Assembly (NCBI GenBank): GCA_965205255.1
Contig: OZ242051.1
Span: forward strand, 1,984,001 to 2,048,000
Length of the DNA stretch: 64,000 nt
Origin: G965205255 sp965205255
GTDB lineage: Bacteria > Pseudomonadota > Gammaproteobacteria > Pseudomonadales > Endozoicomonadaceae
Direction of reading: 5' to 3'
The notes below the pieces were generated by a model. It saw nothing but the letters and a program-made list of their open reading frames with translations. It was not told the DNA's origin and searched no databases. Made by a program: the position numbers and the translations under genes. Below, one piece after another: positions 52,984 to 63,000 of this stretch. Each line of letters starts with the position of its first letter. Position 1 is the stretch's first letter.

Positions 52984-54816
52984 ATGTGTGGAATTGTTGC
53001 TGCATCTGCTCAAAGAAATGTGGCTCCCATTTTACTGGAAGGCTTGAGAAGGCTTGAGTATCGTGGCTATGATTCAGCTGGTTTGACGACTATTACAGAG
53101 GACGGCATGTTTCATCGTGTTCGCCGTTTAGGTAAAGTAAATGTGCTGGCACACGTTGTCGATCAGGAGAATGTGTCAGGTTTTACAGGTATTGCCCATA
53201 CGCGTTGGGCAACTCATGGTAAACCGAGTGAAGCGAATGCTCATCCTCATGTCTCAGGTGATTCCATTATGCTTGTGCATAATGGCATCATTGAAAACAA
53301 TGTTGACTTGCGAAAAGACTTGCAACAGTCAGGTTTCGTCTTTACCTCTGAAACAGATACAGAGGTGATTGCTCATCTGGTGGCATATTACCGTAAAACA
53401 GGTATTTCATTGCTTGAGGCTGTCACGCGGGCAAAATCAAAACTTCATGGTGCTTATAGTCTTGCTGTACTGGACAGAACTGATGCTGAACGTATTGTGG
53501 TTGCGCGTTCGGGAAGTCCTTTGGTTATAGGTGTTGGTATTGGTGAACACTTTGTTGCATCTGACCAACTGGCTCTTTTGCCAGTTACTCATCGTTTTCA
53601 ATTTCTTGAAGAAGGAGATGTGGCGGAAATCACTAAAGATAAAGCTATTATTTACGGGCATGATGGAAAACCTGTTGAGCGACCGGTTATTGATAGTGAT
53701 CTGGAACATGAGGCAGGGGAAAAGGGTAGTTTCAGGCACTTTATGCTAAAAGAAATTTACGAGCAACCGTCTGCTATCAGTAACACACTGGAAGGTCGTG
53801 TCACTGATAAGCAGGTATTGACAGAATCATTTGGTTTTGAAGCTGAAGTTTTGTTAAAAAACATTAATATTGTGCAAATTGTTGCTTGTGGAACCAGTTA
53901 TCATTCTGCCATGGTTGCACGTTACTGGTTTGAGGACTTTGGTATTCCCTGTCGGGTTGAGATAGCTTCGGAGTTTCGTTACCGAAAAGCATTTGTTCCT
54001 GAAAATTGTTTATTTGTCACTTTGTCGCAGTCTGGTGAAACAGCGGATACCTTGTCCGCATTACGGTTGGCAAAACAACAAGGTTACGAAAAGACGTTTG
54101 CTATCTGTAATGTGCCAAGTTCATCAATGGTGCGGGAATCTGATATGTTTTTGATGACTCGTGCCGGAGCGGAAATAGGTGTCGCTTCCACCAAAGCGTT
54201 TACCACACAGCTCACAGCATTGCTAATGTTGGTTACAGTAATGGCGCGCTTAAAAGGAACAGTTGATTTATTGCAGGAAGCTGCCATTGTTAAGGCGTTG
54301 CATCATTTGCCGGAAGCCATTCAAAATACAGTTGCATTAGGTGATGAAATTAAGGCGCTTTCTGCGGATTTTTCACAAAAAAATCACAGCCTGTTTTTAG
54401 GTCGTGGGCCACTTTATCCGATTGCATTAGAGGGTGCTCTCAAACTTAAAGAAATTTCATATATTCATGCTGAAGCCTATGCTGCAGGTGAGTTAAAACA
54501 TGGTCCTTTGGCGTTGATTGATAAAGATATGCCGGTCATTGTTGTGGCACCTAATGATGCGTTGCTTGAAAAACTCAAGTCTAATATGGAAGAGGTTAGG
54601 GCCAGGGGGGGGCAACTTTACGTTTTTGCAGATAAAAATGCAAAGTTAAATGAAAGTGAGGGTGTTAAGGTAATTCAACTTGATCCTGTAGACACAATTA
54701 TTGCGCCGATTGTTTATTCAGTACCGTTACAGTTATTGTCTTACGAAGTGGCGGTGATTAAGGGAACAGATATTGACCAGCCCCGCAATTTAGCTAAATC
54801 AGTTACTGTGGAATAA
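52984..54816 (+). CDS. glmS: Glucosamine-6-phosphate synthase GlmS
   Basis: 610 residues: glutaminase domain with nucleophile Cys after Met1 (MCGIVAAS), RRLEYRGYDSAG, HTRWATHG; two SIS isomerase domains (CGTSYHSA, SQSGETADT, ASTKAFTTQ) and the C-terminal PRNLAKSVTVE. Forms GlcN-6-P from fructose-6-P and glutamine, the first step of the pathway that GlmU completes. Confidence 0.97.
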   Translation: MCGIVAASAQRNVAPILLEGLRRLEYRGYDSAGLTTITEDGMFHRVRRLGKVNVLAHVVDQENVSGFTGIAHTRWATHGKPSEANAHPHVSGDSIMLVHNGIIENNVDLRKDLQQSGFVFTSETDTEVIAHLVAYYRKTGISLLEAVTRAKSKLHGAYSLAVLDRTDAERIVVARSGSPLVIGVGIGEHFVASDQLALLPVTHRFQFLEEGDVAEITKDKAIIYGHDGKPVERPVIDSDLEHEAGEKGSFRHFMLKEIYEQPSAISNTLEGRVTDKQVLTESFGFEAEVLLKNINIVQIVACGTSYHSAMVARYWFEDFGIPCRVEIASEFRYRKAFVPENCLFVTLSQSGETADTLSALRLAKQQGYEKTFAICNVPSSSMVRESDMFLMTRAGAEIGVASTKAFTTQLTALLMLVTVMARLKGTVDLLQEAAIVKALHHLPEAIQNTVALGDEIKALSADFSQKNHSLFLGRGPLYPIALEGALKLKEISYIHAEAYAAGELKHGPLALIDKDMPVIVVAPNDALLEKLKSNMEEVRARGGQLYVFADKNAKLNESEGVKVIQLDPVDTIIAPIVYSVPLQLLSYEVAVIKGTDIDQPRNLAKSVTVE

Positions 54817-55037
54817 ATTTAATGCGCTTGTATGGCTACTGTTCTAGTCCTTCTAATCGACAGATTATCTTCTGTAAGTGGAAAACTACAAGTGTATTCA
54901 CTAAAGTTTGTTTTTTTCTGTTAAAATAAATAAGTTTTGGTCTGCTGGTCTGCTGGTGTATTTTTTACAGAGTCATGATTTGCACCCAATTGTTGATTAA
55001 TTTGTATTTTGATACTAAATGTAGGCGGAGTTAATTT

Positions 55038-55670
55038 ATGGGCGTTATCGCCAAGCGGTCCTCGATGGTTTTTTTCTCCGACCCATCTGATCATTACTGC
55101 CATCGTGTACGTATTGTACTTGCAGAAAAAGATGTCGTCGTGGATATTAAAGATGTGGATCCGGAAGCTGGGTCACCAGAACATGTTGATATAAATCCTC
55201 ACAATGATGTGCCGACTTTGGCTGATCGTGATCTGGTTTTATACGAATCTACTATTTTGATGGAATACCTTGACGAGCGTTTTCCTCATCCGCCATTGTT
55301 ACCTGCTTATCCGGTAACCCGTGCGAAAAGTCGCCTGATGATTTACAGGATTGAGAAAGATATTTGTCAACTTGTAGATACAGTGCTTAATCCGGCAAAA
55401 AAGATGACAGATGTAAATCGGGCAAAAAAGGAGCTTCGAGAACAATTGCTTGCTATAGCCCCTGTGTTTGCTGAGCATCCTTTCTTTATGAGCGAAGAGT
55501 TTTCTTTGGTTGACTGTTGTTTGCTTCCCATTTTATGGCGCCTGCCTCTGATGGGTATAGAGTTACCCGGTCAGGCAAAACCGATGCAGGACTACGCAGA
55601 GCGTTTATTTCAGCGAGAGTCATTTAAAGCCAGTCTCTCTGAGGCGGAAAGAGAAATGCGTGTGCTTTAA
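55038..55670 (+). CDS. sspA: Stringent starvation protein A
   Basis: 210 residues, glutathione-transferase fold without transferase activity. MVFFSDPSDHYCHRVRIVLAEK, NPHNDVPTLADRDLVLYES, MEYLDERFPHPPLLP and the helical C-terminal domain fit SspA, which binds RNA polymerase and changes promoter choice in stress. Paired with sspB; here the pair follows glmUS rather than ribosomal and cytochrome genes. Confidence 0.95.
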   Translation: MGVIAKRSSMVFFSDPSDHYCHRVRIVLAEKDVVVDIKDVDPEAGSPEHVDINPHNDVPTLADRDLVLYESTILMEYLDERFPHPPLLPAYPVTRAKSRLMIYRIEKDICQLVDTVLNPAKKMTDVNRAKKELREQLLAIAPVFAEHPFFMSEEFSLVDCCLLPILWRLPLMGIELPGQAKPMQDYAERLFQRESFKASLSEAEREMRVL

Positions 55671-55817
55671 AATAAATATGTCTGTTTATATAGTGAAAAT
55701 ATCATTTTGTTTATAACGATTTTATAGCATAATTATCAGACTATAAAAAAATAGCATATCCGTAGATGTATTATTACTTCTATTGGAGCATATTAGTGTT
55801 TTTTTGGGAGTTGCACC

Positions 55818-56306
55818 ATGGCGATGACTGACAACCGACCATACATTGTCAGAGCTATTTATAAATGGATTGTTGATAATGACTGTACACCTTATATCCT
55901 TGTCGATAGTCACTGGCCAAATGCAACGCTTCCTCCACAGTTTTACGAAGAGGAAAAAATTGTATTAAATATTTCACCCATGGCTACAAGAGAGCTTGAA
56001 ATTTCTAACGAAATCATAACTTTTCTTACTCGATTTGATGGTGAAGTATTTACTATTTCCATTCCGGTTGATGGGGTTCTGGCAGTCTATGCTCAAGAGA
56101 ATGGACAAGGCATGGTGTTTGACCCTAAACCACATCCTGAAGAAGGCAATGATGAGACTTTTAAAGTAGATAAACCTAGTAACTTCAAGGCGAAACCTTC
56201 AGTTTCGATAACCAATGCAACCTCTGGGCAGGGTGAGTTTGGCAAAGAGTCCTCTACGAAAAACAGTAGACCTAAAGGCAAGCCTTCTTTAAAAATTATA
56301 AAGTAA
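55818..56306 (+). CDS. sspB: ClpXP adaptor SspB
   Basis: 162 residues. The folded part (RPYIVRAIYKWIVDNDCTPY, VLNISPMATRELEI, FDGEVFTISIPVDGVLAVYAQENGQGM) binds ssrA tags; a flexible linker leads to the C-terminal KPSLKIIK, the conserved tail that docks on ClpX. It delivers stalled translation products to ClpXP. Its stop codon overlaps the first base of repeat copy F. Confidence 0.95.
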   Translation: MAMTDNRPYIVRAIYKWIVDNDCTPYILVDSHWPNATLPPQFYEEEKIVLNISPMATRELEISNEIITFLTRFDGEVFTISIPVDGVLAVYAQENGQGMVFDPKPHPEEGNDETFKVDKPSNFKAKPSVSITNATSGQGEFGKESSTKNSRPKGKPSLKIIK

Positions 56307-56352
56307 TACCAAAATCTATTTCTAATTAACTGTTAGAAGTAGATTTTGGTAT
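56306..56352. repeat. Miniature inverted repeat, copy F, acting as likely bidirectional terminator
   Basis: Only the two ends of the dispersed repeat remain: ATACCAAAATCTATTTCTAA and its reverse complement (one mismatch in 20) around a 7-base loop. It is flanked by AAGTA on both sides (56301-56305 and 56353-56357), a possible target duplication. It lies between the convergent sspB and deaD genes. Confidence 0.85.
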
Positions 56353-56382
56353 AAGTAAAGATAGCTGTGATTCTGTTTTACG

Positions 56383-58173
56383 CTATTTTGCCTTTTTCTT
56401 GTGTCTGAAACCTTTAGATGATGAGTTGGGTTTTAAGGTTCTCGAATGGTCTGATTGTTTTCTGGATTTTTTTCCAAATGGTTTTGGGGAGTCACCCTCT
56501 GGCATGCTGGAAATTTGTAATTGCTGACCAGATACCCATACTTTCGCAAGTTGGCTACGCACGTTCTCAGGCATTTTTGCCGGTAAATCAATTATGGAAT
56601 AATTATCTAAAATCCTGATAGAGCCTATATTACGACTACTGATTCCTGCTTCATTGGCAATGGCTCCTACAATGTTACCAGGTTTTACTCCGTGTGAACG
56701 ACCAACTTCTATGCGAAATCTCTGCATTCCTTCTTCAGTTTTTCCTCTTGAATGAGAATCACCGGATCGTCTTGAGCCACGCTCAAAACGATCATTACGC
56801 CCTCTGCGGTCAGTCTCTTTATATGACGATCGACTATCAGGTTTTGGTAATTCTTTTAGTAGTAAGGGCTTTCGTCCTTGGTACATTTTTGCCAGAGCGG
56901 CGGCAATCTCTATAGGATTGAGGTCATTTTGTTCCTGATAAGCTTTCAATATAGTCAGGAAAAGCCCTGTTTCTGTTTCCATCGTTTCGGTGATTTTTTG
57001 TTTGAATTTTTCTACACGCTGTTCATTTAATATGTCTATCGAAGGCATTTTCATCAATTCAATGGGCTGCCTTGTCGCTTTTTCTATAGAGCGTAACAGT
57101 CGCGTCTCTCGTGGATTAATGAACAAAATAGCTTCGCCTTTGCGCCCTGCACGCCCAGTACGACCAATGCGGTGTGTATAAGCTTCTGTATCATAAGGAA
57201 TATCATAGTTGATGACGTGAGTGATGCGGTCAACATCTAGGCCACGGGCAGCAACATCAGTGGCAACAACTATATCAATATTACCTTTTTTAAATCGTTC
57301 GATAGTACGTTCACGTTGTGCTTGCGCAATATCTCCATTTAGCGCAGTAGCTTCATAGCCTCGTGCTCCTAGTTTTTCTGCCAGTTCACTGGTAGCACGT
57401 TTTGTGCGAACGAAAATAATTGATGCATCAAAAGGTTCAAACTCAAGAATTCTGGTTAGCGCATCCAGTTTGTGATTATTGGCTCCAGCCCAGTACCGCT
57501 GCCGTACGGATTCAGCAGTTACTGTTTTAGCTTTAATTATTACTTCTTCTGGGTCGGTTAGGTATTTATTAGCGATACGCCTGATTTCAGTAGGCATGGT
57601 TGCTGACAATAAAGCAGTTTGGCGTGTTGACGGTGTTTGCTCAAGAACCCACTCAACATCATCAATAAAGCCCATGCGGAGCATTTCATCAGCCTCATCG
57701 AGTACCAGTATGGAAAGATCTTTCAGCACTAAAGAGCCTCGGCGCATATGATCCATTACCCGACCAGGTGTACCCACAACTATGTGTGCACCACGCTTTA
57801 ACTGTTTTAGCTGATGCGAATAATTTTGACCACCGTAGATAGGCAGTACATGAAATTCTTTAAGGTTTGCTGCGTAGCTTTGAAATGCTTCTGCCACCTG
57901 AATAGCCAGTTCACGTGTGGGGGTAAGTACCAGTGCCTGAGTCGTTTTTTTAGTAGGATCAATCTTTGACAGGATTGGCAAGGCAAAAGCTGCTGTTTTA
58001 CCAGTACCAGTTTGCGCTTGTCCTATAACATCTTTACCGGCAAGAATTTTAGGAATAATCTTTGCTTGGATGGGGGAAGGTGTTTCATATCCTATTTTAT
58101 CCAACGCTTCTATAATGGGAATTGAAAGATCCAGTTCTTGGAACCCAGATTTTTCAGGCTGATCGTCTGACAT
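56383..58173 (-). CDS. deaD: DEAD-box RNA helicase DeaD (CsdA)
   Basis: 596 residues. Walker A AQTGTGKT (53-60), PTRELA, TPGRVMDH, DEAD (159-162), SAT, ATDVAARGLDVDRITHVINYD and HRIGRTGRAGRKG give a complete helicase core. A basic linker and a C-terminal DbpA-type RNA-binding domain (FRIEVGRSHGVKPGNIVGAI) follow, then a Lys-rich tail. It remodels RNA structure in ribosome assembly and mRNA decay, mainly in the cold. Confidence 0.95.
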   Translation of the reverse strand: MSDDQPEKSGFQELDLSIPIIEALDKIGYETPSPIQAKIIPKILAGKDVIGQAQTGTGKTAAFALPILSKIDPTKKTTQALVLTPTRELAIQVAEAFQSYAANLKEFHVLPIYGGQNYSHQLKQLKRGAHIVVGTPGRVMDHMRRGSLVLKDLSILVLDEADEMLRMGFIDDVEWVLEQTPSTRQTALLSATMPTEIRRIANKYLTDPEEVIIKAKTVTAESVRQRYWAGANNHKLDALTRILEFEPFDASIIFVRTKRATSELAEKLGARGYEATALNGDIAQAQRERTIERFKKGNIDIVVATDVAARGLDVDRITHVINYDIPYDTEAYTHRIGRTGRAGRKGEAILFINPRETRLLRSIEKATRQPIELMKMPSIDILNEQRVEKFKQKITETMETETGLFLTILKAYQEQNDLNPIEIAAALAKMYQGRKPLLLKELPKPDSRSSYKETDRRGRNDRFERGSRRSGDSHSRGKTEEGMQRFRIEVGRSHGVKPGNIVGAIANEAGISSRNIGSIRILDNYSIIDLPAKMPENVRSQLAKVWVSGQQLQISSMPEGDSPKPFGKKSRKQSDHSRTLKPNSSSKGFRHKKKAK

Positions 58174-58710
58174 ATTTAAAATACCTGTCTTTGTATGAGC
58201 CTGACTTCGGGTGATTTATGTTCTGCTTGGTGAGCAGCTTCACGGATAATCGAATATTTGGCTCTTTATGTGTGATGGGCGATGTATTATACAGCTATTG
58301 ATTAGAAAGTACAGGCTAAAGGTTGAAAATTACAGGCCTATTACCTTTAAAAATCAGCTGACAATTGCTTTATAACTGGGATGAGAGTGCTTTTACTCAT
58401 AGAAAGGGTCTTAAAATACTGAGGTATAACCGAGTTTATTGGTTTATTCAAACAAGATTTGCGTAATTGCATGGATAGAAAATTGTAATACAGTATGTTT
58501 TGTTTATTAGTCAGAAGTAGAATTAGTTTAAATACGTATGCAGTAGTGGATGAGACACTTTATTTTTCCGACTAGAGTTCTTTATATGGTCTGGCTCATT
58601 GAGATAATTTCGGAACTAAAACTATTTGGTAATGTTATAAGAGCTCAGGCGATATGGTGAAACTTATCAATTTAAAACAATTTATCAATTTAAAACAATG
58701 GTGAAGAGTA
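58174..58710. other. Divergent region between deaD and the knottin-like gene
   Basis: 537 bases without a gene. deaD mRNAs often have long 5' leaders, and the minus-strand part may hold one. Near the right end an 18-base unit is duplicated in tandem (58664-58699). Confidence 0.45.
58664..58699. repeat. Perfect 18-bp tandem duplication before the knottin-like gene
   Basis: TTATCAATTTAAAACAAT occurs twice in direct succession, ending 11 bases before the start codon at 58711. It is either a slippage duplication or a doubled protein-binding site. Confidence 0.85.
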
Positions 58711-58959
58711 ATGAAATTCTTTTCTGTTCTGTTGGCATTCATGATTATGGGTAGTGCCTGTGCAAGCACAACGCCCGTGACACCGGCATATAAATTTTTT
58801 CTTCAGCTACAGGGAAATTCTCCTGTTTGCAAAAATCCGGGTGGTAAATGCTCTGGATCATCATGTCAAAAAGATTCTGACTGTTGTAGTGATTATTGTT
58901 TCGATGTCTTTGGCTTGAAAACCTGTAGTCAGGATCACTCAGGAAATAATGCCTGTTAG
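58711..58959 (+). CDS. Small secreted cysteine-rich (knottin-like) protein
   Basis: 82 residues with GGTGAAGAG before the ATG. A signal peptide covers 1-18; signal peptidase I could cut after ACA, while GSAC is a poor lipobox. The mature part has eight Cys (40, 47, 52, 58, 59, 63, 72, 82), with the order C-C-C-CC-C-C-C and the DSDCCSDYC core typical of inhibitor-cystine-knot peptides of animals and plants. Four disulfides are expected after export. Function unknown; a host-directed peptide or protease/channel inhibitor are guesses. It faces an AraC-type regulator gene, 33 bases away, convergent. Confidence 0.75.
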   Translation: MKFFSVLLAFMIMGSACASTTPVTPAYKFFLQLQGNSPVCKNPGGKCSGSSCQKDSDCCSDYCFDVFGLKTCSQDHSGNNAC

Positions 58960-58992
58960 GTCATTTTGTAAATACTGCATTATTCAAAATAA

Positions 58993-59922
58993 TTACCCAG
59001 AATGCTGTTTTAGAGAAGGTTGATTTAACTCTGATTCAGGTAGGGTACGGCGATTGTTCTCATGACTTGGGGCAATGTTAAAGTAATTAGTATAAGCTCG
59101 GCTAAAATGAGAAGCGCTTACAAAACCACACGCTGTACTTACCTGAATGATTGGAGTTTTGGTTCTTTGCAGCATTTTTTTTGCTTTCCATAATCTTATA
59201 TTTAGATAGTATTTTGCCGGTGTTGTATTCAAGTATTTTCGAAATAAGCGTTCGGTATGTCGTTTTGATATACCTAAATGAAATGCTATTTCTTTCAAAG
59301 CAAGAGGTTCTTCTGTGTTGTTTTTCATCAAAGTAATGGTGTTTATAAGCCGATTATCTAATTTGTGAGTGTTATGATTATTGAGATTTTTCTCATTAAA
59401 TAGGCGGTAAACTAACGTTGAAATTAACATTGTATCATGACAGGTAATCCATGGTTTTCTGGCACTTTCGTAATGAAATAACTTAATGGTTTCTGCTTTT
59501 TCCCCCAGTATTGCAAGGAGAGCCCCCCTGTTTAGTTGTTTTTTTAAAAACACCGACATCACAGGTGAGAGAAAATTATTTTCTCCTGTGAGTAATGTTA
59601 CGCTTGCTAAATTATAGTTAGAATCAATTGAAGCATAAGGCATAACATGTATACCAAGGTCACAGACAACCTCAGCTCCGTCCATACTTAAAAGCACCCA
59701 TTGAGAATGGTTAGTTGCGTAGTATCGTTGATTGCCTCGAAATGCTTGTAAAACAAGCATTAAAGCTTGCATGGAAAAGCCCATGGTCAATACTATTGCA
59801 TGTGTTTTTTTTCCGGCATCAACAAGATGCAGAAATTCAGCGGTGTGGTCTTTAAACATAAATAAAACAAGCAATAATTCTTTATAACATAAGTTAACAA
59901 ATATGTCGTTTTTAGGCAACAA
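58993..59922 (-). CDS. AraC-family regulator of the GlxA type
   Basis: 309 residues; an internal ATG at 59859 (MFKDHTAEF) is another possible start. The N-terminal two thirds resemble the DJ-1/PfpI-like ligand domain of GlxA-type regulators, and the last 100 residues hold two helix-turn-helix motifs (LKEIAFHLGISKRHTERLFRKY; IIQVSTACGFVSASHFSRAY). Members control catabolism of amines and amino acids such as carnitine or arginine. It is divergent from the glutamate dehydrogenase gene, 162 bases away, which makes that gene a candidate target. Confidence 0.85.
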   Translation of the reverse strand: MLPKNDIFVNLCYKELLLVLFMFKDHTAEFLHLVDAGKKTHAIVLTMGFSMQALMLVLQAFRGNQRYYATNHSQWVLLSMDGAEVVCDLGIHVMPYASIDSNYNLASVTLLTGENNFLSPVMSVFLKKQLNRGALLAILGEKAETIKLFHYESARKPWITCHDTMLISTLVYRLFNEKNLNNHNTHKLDNRLINTITLMKNNTEEPLALKEIAFHLGISKRHTERLFRKYLNTTPAKYYLNIRLWKAKKMLQRTKTPIIQVSTACGFVSASHFSRAYTNYFNIAPSHENNRRTLPESELNQPSLKQHSG

Positions 59923-60084
59923 GCTGTCGCATTAAGGTAAACATTTGGTTTTTGATTTTAGGATAATTATTTGCACTCAGTATATTTCACTGGTAGTAAA
60001 GCGTAGCTCAAAAAAACACTTATAACGATATATTGTCGCTTTGTTTTATTAGATTATTTTTTATGATTATTTTAAGGCTAGTTT

Positions 60085-63000
60085 ATGAGCAATTTCAAGG
60101 ATATATCCTCACTTTGCATTGATGAGATAAAAAATTATTTTAAAGAACGGCTGACAGCAAAAGAAGGCAAGCCGGCAGAGCAACTAGCAGAAGCCTATCT
60201 AAACAAAATTCAACCAAAAAACCTGGTAAAAGCACCAACAGCAGAAGTCTGTGGTGAAATGATGAGCATGTGGCGATTTATTAAGCATCGTGATCCAGGT
60301 AAAACATCAGTTCGCGTTTACAACCCTTCTCCTGAAGAGCACCAGTGGTATTCAACACATAGCATTATAGAAATAATCTGTGATGATCAGCCATTTTTAA
60401 TTGCATCTATTCTTATGGAGCTAGATAAGCAGGATATTGAGGTATATGATGAAAATCACATTGTTTATACTTACCAACGCGATCAGCAGGGAATTTTGCT
60501 TGCTCTTGAGGAAATAAAAACAGTAGAACATGAAAATATAGAATTTTTAATGCACATTGAAATAGAGCGTCAGCCAGGAGAAAAAGAACTAAGTAATATA
60601 GAGTCTTCTATATGGCGTGTGCTAAATGATGTTGGCATAGTTTGTAAAGATTGGAAGTCAATGAGTGACAAACTTCTGGAGGTTGTTGGCATATGTCGTA
60701 AAATTAATACGCAACATAAAAAAGATGATATTAAGTCGTTTATATCTCAAGAAAATTATGATGAAAGTTTAAAGTTTCTTGAATGGCTTGTAACGGGTAA
60801 ATTTCTTTTCATTGGTTATGCTTACTATTCATTACAGAATATAGAACAAAAGCATGCATTTGTTTATCAACAGGGATCAGGACTTGGATTGCTTGAAGAA
60901 AGCAGAAACCAAGATCAGAAAGAAATTTTCTATCCCAACTCCCGTCAGATAAAGCATATTCAGGAAGCGACTTTACTTGTACTGACTAAATCGGAAATAT
61001 TATCAACTATTCACAGACCGGGTCATCTTGATCATATTGGCGTTAAACATTATAAAAGAGGTAACGTAATCGGGGAGTGGCGTTTTTACGGGCTGTTATC
61101 ATCAGTGGCTTATTCTGAGCCTATCGAAAAAATGCCACTGGTTAGAAAAAAAATACAGCAAATTACCAACGATCTTTTGTCAAGTGATGAGCACCGTAAC
61201 CGTATCCTGCGATTTATTGTTAACCAGTATCCTCGTGATGAACTACTTCAATCTAATGTCGTTTATCTAAAGAAAACCTTATCCAGTATTGTTTCTAAAC
61301 AAGAACGTCGACAGTTTAGTCTTTTTTTAAGAACTGATAGTTGTGGTCAGTTTGTTACTGCCATTGTTTACACTCTTAAAGAGCGGTATTCCACAGAATT
61401 AAGATTGCAGTTTGAGCAGGTATTGCTTGAAATGTTTGACGGGAAGTCTGTTGATTTTAATATTGTTACCACTGACCATCCATTTACACAGGTTCTGTTC
61501 AGGGTATATTGCGATGGCGACTTTGATCATGAAATTGATGTAGAAGTTCTGGAAGCGAGATTATCAGAGCTGATGATGGGGTGGCAGGATCGGCAAAAAA
61601 ACGCACTGGTTGAACAGTTAGGAGAAGCGCAGGGTAAGCAGATGCACCGTAAATATATTCGTGCTTTTCCAGCAGCTTATCGTGAAGACAGTCACCCGCT
61701 GCAAGGCGTGATTGATATTGAATCTTTTGAATCATTAAGCGAGCAAAGAAGTATAGTTACGCGCTTGTATTACCCTGTGGATACACCGGAGCAACTACAT
61801 TTTCGGGTTATTGGCTCAGGTGAAGCTATTTCACTTTCTGATGTTATTCCAATACTCGAACAAATGGGTGTTCGGGTTATTAGTGCCAGACCATACAAAA
61901 TAAAACCAAAAGGTAATACAGATTACTGGATTTCAGATTTTGCTATTCAGCCAGGTGCATCCTGTGATTTGGAAGATAAGCAGGCAAGAGAAATATTTCA
62001 GGAAGTATTTACCAAAACATGGGCTAATGAACTTGAAAATGATGGATTTAATGCACTGGCTTTAAACGCAAAATTAAACTGGCGTTGTATTACTTTGGTG
62101 CGAGCTTTATCCCGCTACTTATTGCAGCTGCAAATTCCCTTTAGTCAACATTACATGCAGGTGGCTGTAAATAATAATCCTCGTATCACTTCTGATATTA
62201 TCAGTCTTTTTTTTATGCGGTTGTCTCCTGATGAAATGGACAACAGAGAGCGAATGGTTTCTGATAAAATATTAGCTATTGAAAACAAATTTGAACAAGT
62301 AGCCAGTCTTGATGAAGATCGAATTTTACGTCATTACTTATCTTTAGTTCAGGTAATCTTAAGAACAAATTTTTTCCAGACTGATAGTAAAAGCAATCCA
62401 AAGCCGTATGTATCAATTAAGTTATCTCCACAATTATTATCTATTGCTCCACAACCACGCCTGAAATATGAGATATTTGTTTATTCGCCCAGGATTGAAG
62501 GGATACATATGAGGGCAGGTAAAGTAGCTCGTGGCGGGTTACGCTGGTCAGACAGAAAAGAAGACTACAGAACTGAAATTTTGGGTCTTGCAAAAGCGCA
62601 AATGGTAAAAAATTCGGTAATCGTGCCTTTAGGCGCAAAAGGCGGATTTGTGGCCAAACAGCTCCCAGTTAAAGGTGACCGTAAGGAGATTATGGCAGAA
62701 GGTATTGCTTGCTATCGAATGTTTATATCAGGATTGCTTGATATTACAGATAACATGCAAAACGGAGCTGTTATTTCCCCCAAATCTGTTGTTTGTCATG
62801 ATGAAAACGATCCTTACCTGGTAGTAGCTGCTGATAAAGGAACTGCAACATTTTCTGATATTGCCAATGAAGTCTCCCATCAATACAAGTTTTGGCTAGG
62901 TGATGCGTTTGCTTCCGGAGGTAGCCTTGGTTATGATCACAAGCTTATGGGAATCACGGCAAAAGGAGCGTGGGAGTCCGTTAAGCGTTTATTCTGGACA

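Noticed and set aside
25367..56352. Dispersed repeats as a CRISPR array
   Set aside because: Copies are kilobases apart, palindromic at the ends and without regular spacers or cas genes.
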